A stretch of DNA of 64,000 nt from NCBI RefSeq assembly GCF_900074925.1, contig NW_019716261.1:423100-487099 (forward strand), in the 5' to 3' direction. The notes under the pieces were generated by a model. It searched no databases. It saw nothing but the letters and a program-made list of their open reading frames with translations, and had not been told where the DNA came from. Position numbers and translations under genes: made by a program. The DNA is from Ramularia collo-cygni (Eukaryota > Ascomycota > Dothideomycetes > Mycosphaerellales > Mycosphaerellaceae). Of this stretch, positions 56,769 through 64,000 are shown piece after piece (position 1 is the first letter of the stretch; each line of letters begins with the position of its first letter).

Positions 56769-58056
56769 ATGGCGCCTCCGTAAGTCACCTGNGCTTGAAG
56801 TAGTGCATTTCTAGAGGGTTAGAAGCGCTTGCTATGCCCGCTTGGACGCTCGAACGAAATATTTCCGTTTGCTGCTCGAACATTAGCTGACCATGCCCAG
56901 GTCCATCATCGATACAGGCAGTAACGACCGTCCCATTCGTGGGAGGGGTGACACTGCTACTCGGATCTATTACCAGAGTCCACCACCTAGGGCTGCCATC
57001 ACGAATGACAATGATGGGGACGGACTCAGCTCGCGGAAACTCGTGTATGAGGATCGAGGCGTGACGGGCATATTGCACTCGGCTTCCTATCCAAAGAGCC
57101 ACACCTTATCTCTACTTTCAAAGAAAGCTGCTACGGAGTCTGTTCGCCGCTACGAGNCACGGCACACTCCTCCGGACAGCTTCGAGGCTCAAGACCTGGC
57201 CCTCCGAAAAGCAGAAATCTTACGTCAACAGACGAAGCACGCGAAGAAGAGCGCAAAGCACGTCAAAGTGGCGAAGCCTTCTCGAAGAGACAGTGCTGTA
57301 AGCGAAGACGACGAGCTCGAGCCGCAAACCGTGCTGAATGCTGCCAAGCCGCAAAATGACCTCGCCACCATCGACCGGCAAGAGCAGACAGCTTTGCCCA
57401 CCATTGAGTTACAGGACGATTTGGCTCCGGCAATCCCTATCTTTACAAATACTGAACCTGAAATAACCATAACCAGTACTGAGCCGCTTTCGCAACGTGA
57501 GCACGGAGACCGGGCGAGTCCAAAGCGCGTCAAGCTCAGTCCCAGCCCGGGATTGAGTAGCCCAGCACAGCCACCACAGGCTCGACGGTCGAAATCTCGG
57601 GCCGGGAGCGAGAACCGGTTCGCAAAGCCCAAGACACCCTCCACTGCGACTGCAGCAGCACGGGCAACACGCGGCGAAAGCGTGGCGAGCGCTCGCTCAA
57701 CTGACTCCAAATCTAGCCGCCGGAGTCGAGGCACCATCAAGGATGACCTTACGATCGATAGCAAGTTTGGACTGGATGCTGATGATCCAAACGAGGTTGA
57801 ATACTTGTACGATGGCAAATGGTACGATCATGTTGGGCAGGGACCGCCAGATTGGGCGCAGGGCGAGAGACCGAGGAGAAGAGTGGTGGCACAGGCTCCC
57901 TCTCGAAGAAGCACTGGAGGATGGCGAGCAGCCAGAAATNGAATGTGCTATAGAGCTTGGCTGAGAAGCAATGCGAAAGATGAGTATCACGAATACAACA
58001 CTGACCCAACTTCGTGTCACACTGTATTCAGTCGCCTCCCGAGATCATTGGGATAA
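56769..58056 (+). CDS. basic, disordered probable nuclear protein, unknown
   Basis: Exons 56769..56779 (11 nt) and 56901..58056 give 388 aa beginning M-A-P-P-S-I-I-D-T-G; an alternative start is the in-frame ATG at 56893. The sequence is hydrophilic, with basic clusters (K-H-A-K-K-S-A-K-H-V-K-V-A-K and R-R-S-K-S-R-A) that could be nuclear signals, and one ordered-looking block D-P-N-E-V-E-Y-L-Y-D-G-K-W-Y-D-H-V-G. No family recognised. Past ~57890 another frame gives an acidic L-E-E-A-L-E-D-G-E-Q-P-E end with its own stop at 57962-57964, so the C-terminus may be mis-framed by an unseen intron or an error near the n at 57940. Confidence 0.55.
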
Positions 58057-58534
58057 CACGTCTGAATTGTATCAGCCATATCGTATTGTGCCTTGGTCTG
58101 CGTGCTCTATCGACAAACAAGCACCTCATACTCTCCGTTGTCAACCCGTCATATGTTGTAGTCCCAACTCTGTCTGAGCATACGCACAAGANCGTCGGTA
58201 CGCCTTACACAACTGTCAAACCAAATCTGGCGTCGGGAACAACAACACGGTGAGTCGATGGAATATGGCGGCATCCATAAGACCAGGCTTCCATTCTCAA
58301 CGAGCGATCAATGGAGATGGTCGTCCAACAATGGACGACTGGCATGCAGCGTGATCGTGCTCGTGGAAGCTTTCGCTATCGGACACGCTTACACGATGCA
58401 TAGGCGGAGGCTTCAAGTGAGCGGGAGAAGACATTCGCTACGCTGAGTCTCAATTCGTGAAGTACTGTCACCTGGCTTGAAGGACAGGAGTAAGAATGAT
58501 ATCGGGGGAAAACGTCAGCGGCCTCGATGCAGAA

Positions 58535-58588
58535 GGATTCGANGGATTCGACGGATTCGACGGATTCGACGGATTCGACGGATTCGAC
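58535..58588 (+). repeat. 9-bp tandem repeat, six units
   Basis: The unit GGATTCGAC is repeated six times head to tail (third-last base context includes one n in the first unit). Being a multiple of three, it reads as a repeated tripeptide in any frame. Confidence 0.9.
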
Positions 58589-58965
58589 GCAGGCCTATCT
58601 CATTAAAAGCTATTCAAATGCCTTTGGTAGGCAGGGGAGATGAAGGGTCTCGCAGCAAACAGGTGTTGAACCTCACAATAGGGTGATCCTGGCCGTGGAA
58701 ATGGAAAGTCTGATACAGAGTCTGATCTTTCTCCAAATGATCTCGACATTACAACCAACGTCTGGCTGGCTAGCAGACGATCCGACCACTTTGATTCCAC
58801 CACCTTTTTCACCCATCATCAACTCGCGCAAACATCGCCAACTCCTCTCCCTACTCCCTCACGCTCTGTCAAACAACCTCTGCATCATGAATCTCCAACC
58901 AGATTCCGTGACCCTTGCCGTCTACCCGCTCTCCAACATTCCATTGAAGAATCATGAATCTACTT

Positions 58966-59211
58966 TCACGTCTTCAACAGCCTGTACCCATCATCGAACA
59001 AAACAAAAACAACAATCCTTTTAAACGCCTCACCAATGAACGAAGTAATCAACGCCGCAGCTTTCACAGAGTCAGGCCGCTAATCCACGCTGTCCGTTTT
59101 GGATCTCGACGCAGTCCCATAGACATAATAGAAGGAGCAAACGGCTTTCATATCGTTAAACCACATCTCGAAGTTATCGATATCATGTTGAAATGGACGT
59201 CGATGGGAGAG
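58966..59211 (-). pseudogene. decayed relative of the Gag-like small gene
   Basis: The minus strand reads D-N-F-E-M-W-F-N-D-M-K-A-V, then an internal TAG, then A-A-A-L-I-T-S-F-I-G-E-A-F-K-R and D-D-G-Y-R-L-L before TGA. These align in order with D-N-F-L-T-W-Y-I-D-M-K-A-L, F-M-T-L-F-I-A-E-E-F-K-R and D-N-G-Y-E-L of the ORF at 27095-27433. It is a paralogue that has lost its frame. Confidence 0.55.
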
Positions 59212-59560
59212 GGCATGATCGAGGCTGAGACGGTGGAAGTAACCAAGTTAGTTGGTTTTGGTAGTCATGGTTGAGGAGCGGTCGGAGGCTGCGTTGTATA
59301 CAAATGCTTGCTGGAGACATACCGTGTGAAATTCGTGGAAACATTTTCGAAACATCTGCTCTGTCGTCAAGACGCAATGCTTTGTATGTTTTACATGGTG
59401 TTCCGGGCATCAAATCGTTCCGTCGCTGTGAGAACAAAACTCGTTCCTTGGATATCTCTCGACATAATGTGATGTGGTGAACATATGACATGGCATGATC
59501 AAGACAGATTCATTCGAGCAGGATGCTCCACAGTCGTTCGTCATTCAAGGGCATAATGAC

Positions 59561-61846
59561 CTATACAACTGCATCAGACATCAAGTTCACCTCATCCCTC
59601 CCCTTTCTCCGCCTCCATCCTCCCCTACAGACACCACCCGGGATCAGCATTCCGTAGCTCCCGTTGTTCATCCCCTGCGGTGACCTCTCAAAGGACATCA
59701 AGCCACCAACGGTATTGTCTGCATTGGCAATAGCAATTTCGGCACCTCCGTCCATGAGCGCCACACCAGCAATGGAGCCAAAGAAGCGGATCTCCTGGAA
59801 CTTGGCAAAGCTACCGCCGTCATACACTCTGACGACATCGTCATTCTCCGCAACAACCAATGCGCCAGTGTCAGTGAAGTTCAGCGATCTCACGCACGAC
59901 ATGGAGCTAGGAAGTGTGTTCACTGGGGTCGACCAGTTCCGAGTGTCCCAAACGACAACTTTGCCATCCTGAGCTCCTGTAGCCACATTACGGCCGTCAA
60001 GTGACCACGCGCATGCAAAGCCATGGTCGGCGTGTTCCCGAAGAGCGAATAGCGTTTTACCCTGCTCGGCATCTGTGATCAAGGTCTCGAGACTATCGCC
60101 AACCAGCGCTCGCAAGCGACCATCTGCAGAAGTGGCAGAGCAGTTGATGGAGTAGTCGTAGGAGAATGTGTTGGTAAACTCGAGACTGCGCACATCCATC
60201 AAGCGCAACTTGCGGTCGTTGGAGCAGAAAGCTGCCTTTAGTAGGCCTGAACGCCGGTCCGCGTAATTGTGGATATGGGTAACGAGTCCGTTGTAGCAAG
60301 AAGTGACTTCGCCTTCGGTGTGGGTTCTGTCATTACTGCTCAGGTTTCGTATTGCGTACTCTCCATTGAAGCCACCAGCGAATAGTACTGTGTCTGCTTG
60401 ATGGGGCGATATAGAAGAGCGAGAAGAAGCAGATAGACAAGTGACACGGAACCCTCCAGCCCGCTGGCAAGGTCTAGGCAGGTCCATCACGGTCTCACTA
60501 AGCGTTGGACAAGCTAGCGATGCACGCATAACTTTGCTGCCTGTGGAGTAGAATATATCGTTCCGACTGCTAGCTGCNAAAGCATTGCGCAGTTGGTAAT
60601 GGTTGAATTTGGCTCGATGTTCCGGCACGAATGCGCGGAATTGGTAGTGCCGCTCGTCTTCGCTACCAACAGGAACATCGGCTCCTTTTCGATGTGCCAT
60701 TCTGACAGCTCCCGACCCAGAAGGATGTAACATAGCTCGGGCAGCAGCAGCCTGATCTCTAGATGTGCCCTCAGGCTGCCACCGGATGCCTTGCATATCA
60801 ACATCGCTCGAGACCATGTCTCTCCTGGTGATTTGCTCAGGAGCTGATCGATGGCGCATTGAGGGCTGAGATCCCGACTGGAAACTTGGTAGGCGCCTAT
60901 CCCGAAGCGCACGCAGACGCCAATTGTCTACGAAGTCGGCAACGTCGTAGGCCCGCTGTGGGTCATCAACAGCGAGGTTTTCATCGTCCAGTGGCGTATC
61001 CTGTAAATTGCGGCTCTCAACAAGCTGGCGCGCGGACTCAATCTCGCTCGCACTGGGTATATACGAGATTGAAGACGCGCCAAGCAATGATAGTGCATCG
61101 CGAGACGGACGTCGTGACGGAAAGCGAAGGCTTGGTGCTGAGCTTGAAATGGAGGCAGTTCTCGTGGATGGACGAGAAAGCACCGTGGGATCCTGGTCCA
61201 CATCCTGATGGTTGCTGGCTTGAAATGGCATTTCAAATTGAGGCACTTCCTGAGGTCCGTCGCCATCCAAAGCCAAGCGCATTCTGCGTCCATCTTCCTC
61301 CTCCCACATCTCTCTCGACTCTGGCCTTGGATGGTAAGTCCTTGATAAGAAAGAAACATTGGCCGGTGCAGGTCCTATGTCTGACCGAGACCTTCCATCG
61401 GGCAAACCGGGTAAAATATGTTCATTAAGCACTTGGTCAACAATCATGTCGTCGTTACAATCATTCGAAGATACGATTGGTACCCCACCAGTTTCGTCGT
61501 CTTCGTCTTGTTCTTCGTCTTCCTCTTCTTCTTGTTCTTCTTCATCATCATCTTCTTCATCAGAGGCGTCTTCAGAGTCGTAAGTCGGTCTTGCCGTCGT
61601 AGGTGTTTGTGCGTCAAACGATGCAGCACATGTCAAACTTCCCGGGACAAACAGACTTGATGTGTTGGTGCAGAACAGTTGCTCGTCAATGCGAGCTACA
61701 CATGTCCGTTGTGTGAACATGTCGTTAATATCCTCGGGTCGTCGCTTTTTGGCGCTTCTCGGCTTGGGCTTACACCTCAACGACGGACGATACTTTGCGA
61801 CGGTGGCAAATTTGCGCGGACTGTTGAAATAGTAGACGTCCGCCAT
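59561..61846 (-). CDS. WD40-repeat protein with acidic tract
   Basis: An intronless 761-aa ORF. The N-terminal half is disordered, with an almost pure Asp/Glu tract at ~92-117 encoded by a GAA/GAC simple repeat, then Ser/Arg-rich sequence. The C-terminal half (~415-735) contains WD40-like blades: A-D-T-V-L-F-A-G-G-F-N-G-E-Y, A-A-F-C-S-N-D-R-K-L-R-L-M-D, F-A-C-A-W-S-L-D-G-R-N-V-A-T-G-A-Q-D-G-K-V-V-V-W-D and S-L-N-F-T-D-T-G-A-L-V-V-A-E-N-D-D-V-V-R-V-Y-D. It is likely a protein-interaction platform; partner unknown. An n lies at 60578. Confidence 0.8.
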   Translation of the reverse strand: MADVYYFNSPRKFATVAKYRPSLRCKPKPRSAKKRRPEDINDMFTQRTCVARIDEQLFCTNTSSLFVPGSLTCAASFDAQTPTTARPTYDSEDASDEEDDDEEEQEEEEDEEQDEDDETGGVPIVSSNDCNDDMIVDQVLNEHILPGLPDGRSRSDIGPAPANVSFLSRTYHPRPESREMWEEEDGRRMRLALDGDGPQEVPQFEMPFQASNHQDVDQDPTVLSRPSTRTASISSSAPSLRFPSRRPSRDALSLLGASSISYIPSASEIESARQLVESRNLQDTPLDDENLAVDDPQRAYDVADFVDNWRLRALRDRRLPSFQSGSQPSMRHRSAPEQITRRDMVSSDVDMQGIRWQPEGTSRDQAAAARAMLHPSGSGAVRMAHRKGADVPVGSEDERHYQFRAFVPEHRAKFNHYQLRNAXAASSRNDIFYSTGSKVMRASLACPTLSETVMDLPRPCQRAGGFRVTCLSASSRSSISPHQADTVLFAGGFNGEYAIRNLSSNDRTHTEGEVTSCYNGLVTHIHNYADRRSGLLKAAFCSNDRKLRLMDVRSLEFTNTFSYDYSINCSATSADGRLRALVGDSLETLITDAEQGKTLFALREHADHGFACAWSLDGRNVATGAQDGKVVVWDTRNWSTPVNTLPSSMSCVRSLNFTDTGALVVAENDDVVRVYDGGSFAKFQEIRFFGSIAGVALMDGGAEIAIANADNTVGGLMSFERSPQGMNNGSYGMLIPGGVCRGGWRRRKGRDEVNLMSDAVV
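61494..61562. repeat. GAA/GAC trinucleotide tract
   Basis: A purine-rich simple repeat on the minus strand coding for the Asp/Glu tract of the WD40 protein; likely length-variable. Confidence 0.75.
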
Positions 61847-62959
61847 GCTCTGGTATCACCGCGCAGCTAAATGGGTTTGGTATCCTTTGGTAGCAGTCTC
61901 CGGCGGTGAATCGTTGTGTTCTCGTGGGTACTAGGTAGTAGTTCCAACCTGTCAATTTAAAAGCGTGGTTCGGAAGCAGGTTCGCAAATCCTGCTGCGAT
62001 TCAAGGCCCGCGACCGTGGCTCAGGGTAAGAATGGAGAAAAGTGTGCTGCTGCGGTCGCCGCCGAGGGAAAGTTGGTGAGCCGTGGGTTTCAGCTCTCAA
62101 GGATGGGTCAGGACCAGGGTTTGCGCAGCGTGGCAGATATTAGCGAACAGGACGTTTCACAGTCGCAGGACGCAACACCAAAGCAGGTGGGAGGCTGCTT
62201 GTAAGGCACTGTCCCCGGCGATGGTCAGGACGATTTGACAAGATGTGGACGGCGCGGTTCCTGCGCAAAGGCCTCATCTATTGCCGTCGGCTCAGGTGCG
62301 GCGGGATCGCCGGCGCAGCGCGACGCTAGAGAAGCTGTGCACGGTTGGATAATGCACGCGATGCGGCAAGGATGTTGGAAGTTAAGGTAGGTCTTGTTGC
62401 AGAACCGACCCGCAGCGGAGGTCCATCAGCCATGAGGCAGGCGAGAGGTGTGGGTGGATGGAAGCAAATGTACCTTGGGTACGCTTCGGCAAGGCAAAGT
62501 CACCAAACAACAGACGCTGATCCACACGGGGAGTCGCAGGTGGGCGGCGGAATGGATGGCAAGCCGGGCGGCGATGCGATGTGCTGCAGTGTCTGCCCTC
62601 CACGGCCGGCTGAGACGGCCCCAGCCTTCAAATGTTGACAGGTGATGATGGCTAAGGTAAGGTATGATGACTATGATGATGATGAGGAGCTCTGGGGAGA
62701 CGATCTCCAGTCGCTGGGACCTCTGCTCCCGCGTAGGTACCACATCAGGCCGAGGCTAGTTCTAGAGTAGGGCGGCAGAGTGCGTGTGAGAGCGTGCGTG
62801 ATGAGAACGTGTCTGCTGCTTACGGCGACACCCCATGCTGCAAAGTCAGCATCATCAATCCATCGCCGGCCTAGGTATACTAGGTTCCAACAAGGTTGTG
62901 TCATGGGTCGAGTACGGCGCGTTTTTAAGAACAACTCTGCAACAATCCTTTTAGGCGAT
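61847..62959. other. intergenic, no gene seen
   Basis: 1.1 kb of GC-balanced sequence upstream of the WD40 gene, ending abruptly at the AT-rich repeat. Overlapping short frames only; a TGATGA simple repeat sits near 62643-62690. Confidence 0.5.
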
Positions 62960-64000
62960 AGTGCGACGCTAGCATTATAGGGTATTAGAACCTCGGTAAT
63001 TAAAGGTGTATTCCGTATAATAAGTGACAAGTAGCGTAATTTAATATACGCGTACAATGTCCTCGCTTTCCTTCTTTAAAGTAATTTTATTTAAGTCTAC
63101 GATACCTAAGTAATAATAGTAAGGATAAAATAAAGGTATAATAGTATTACGCGGGTAGCTATATAACTCTTTATATAAGTAAGTAAGATCTCTAAAAGAG
63201 TAGTAGAATAAAGACCTACTACTCTTTTAGCGACTCTTATTAATACCTAAATACTAATATTAACACCTACTATTCCTACTACTATACTATCCCTTTACTA
63301 CTTATCTATATTCTCCTTCCTCCTCTATACTACCCGTATAAAAGCCTAAGAAGGCAAAGAAGCCTAAGTTGCTATACTTATAACTAGGTTATATCGATAC
63401 TACGAAATACTAGAGGGCTAGAACTTTCCCTAAGAATCCGGATAATAATAGCGAATACGGATATTTTAAGTAGAACTTTATAAGAGTATAAGCTAGGAAT
63501 TTAATACTTTAAGAGTAGCGCTAACCNNTATAATAGCTTAAGAAAATAGGATTCTCCCTTAACCGCGAGTAGAGGGAGATAATAGCTAAGCCTACTACTA
63601 AGTACGTNNAGATCTATAATAGCTTTACTAATAGGGTCGATAATATCTAAGACCGTCCGAACTACGTTAACGCCTTTCTAGTTACGAGCCGGTCTATATA
63701 ATCCTATTAGAGAATTATTAAAATATAATAGCTAATAATATCGTAGTAGAATAATATTAACTAAGGAGGAGTATTATAGAGATTATAAGAAGCGGAAGGA
63801 CTATAATAGTAATATAATTAAAGGCCTAGGGCTATTTCTAGTATATTTCCTATTTATATAAAGGTATTCGACGCTAACGAGAATAGCGCTATATAATCTA
63901 GCGTAGATATTTAAACTTAGCCTATAGCAACTATATCTAGCGGGGAACTAAGAGTACCTACTAGTATAGCGATAGGATAGCTAGCGAAAGAGCCTATTAG
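62960..64000. repeat. TpA-rich, RIP-degraded repeat edge
   Basis: Composition changes sharply to A/T with very frequent TA, TAG, TAA and CTA words, and no open frame longer than a few dozen codons on either strand. This is the usual look of a fungal transposable element inactivated by RIP. The element type cannot be read. Two NN pairs lie inside (63527 and 63608). The repeat continues beyond the window. Confidence 0.7.

Larger units (their letters stand above)
58057..59560. other. intergenic with tandem repeat and Gag-like relic
   Basis: 1.5 kb with no intact gene; it carries the 9-bp tandem repeat at 58535 and the decayed Gag-like segment at 58966-59211. Confidence 0.55.

Overview
This window is nuclear DNA of a filamentous ascomycete. 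The evidence is short spliceosomal introns (about 45-170 nt) with GTRNGT donors, single-gene transcription units, fungal housekeeping genes (KEX2, ARV1, VMA9, eIF3g/TIF35, mitochondrial mL53), a Zn2Cys6 transcription factor, PTS1-tagged crotonases, an intron-bearing tRNA-Asn, and relic sequences whose reading frames are broken mainly by CAG-to-TAG changes, as repeat-induced point mutation (RIP) leaves. Protein style and the tandem F-box-like family suggest Dothideomycetes (Capnodiales/Mycosphaerellales-like). That placement is inference, not shown. Single ambiguous bases (n) are scattered through genes and gaps.

Layout. 0-7 kb: mitochondrial ribosomal protein mL53 (-), a GPI-anchored Ser/Thr-rich surface protein (+), a PuuE-type polysaccharide-deacetylase-fold hydrolase (+) tail to tail with an amidase (-), then eIF3g (-). 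7.2-11.6 kb: a long stretch where I support no gene. 11.6-26 kb: a Zn2Cys6 regulator (+), a secreted PAN/Apple-like protein (+), an ankyrin protein (-), a secreted M28 aminopeptidase (-) divergent from a membrane-anchored TAP-type alpha/beta hydrolase (+), and a peroxisomal crotonase (-). 27-31 kb: an accessory, decaying zone with a Gag-like small ORF, two degraded copies of one unknown family flanking a RIP-like Lys/Gly-rich relic, a short coiled-coil gene, and a gene broken by repeated frame changes. 32-37 kb: VMA9 (+), ARV1 (-) and KEX2 (-).

38.8-45.6 kb: five tandem same-strand paralogues of an F-box-like family. They share an F-box-like N-terminal block, an ASWRxM block, an MTLGxLxxGL-type block and a DDLW-type C-terminus. 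One member is frameshifted before its conserved tail. 46.9-52 kb: a very large PhoD-like phosphatase (1655 aa). 52.7-58 kb: tRNA-Asn(GTT), a second PTS1 crotonase, a small Cdc25/rhodanese-type phosphatase and an unknown basic nuclear-looking protein. 59-62 kb: a decayed sibling of the Gag-like ORF and a WD40 protein with an acidic tract. The last ~1 kb is TpA-rich DNA, the edge of a RIP-degraded repeat.

The genes do not form one pathway. Local associations worth noting are the two amide/ureide-type hydrolases sharing a 3' end, the two peptidases sharing a 271-bp promoter, the two SKL-ending crotonases, and the F-box array. Exon coordinates were derived by reading splice signals and keeping frame; every model given as intact is divisible by three.
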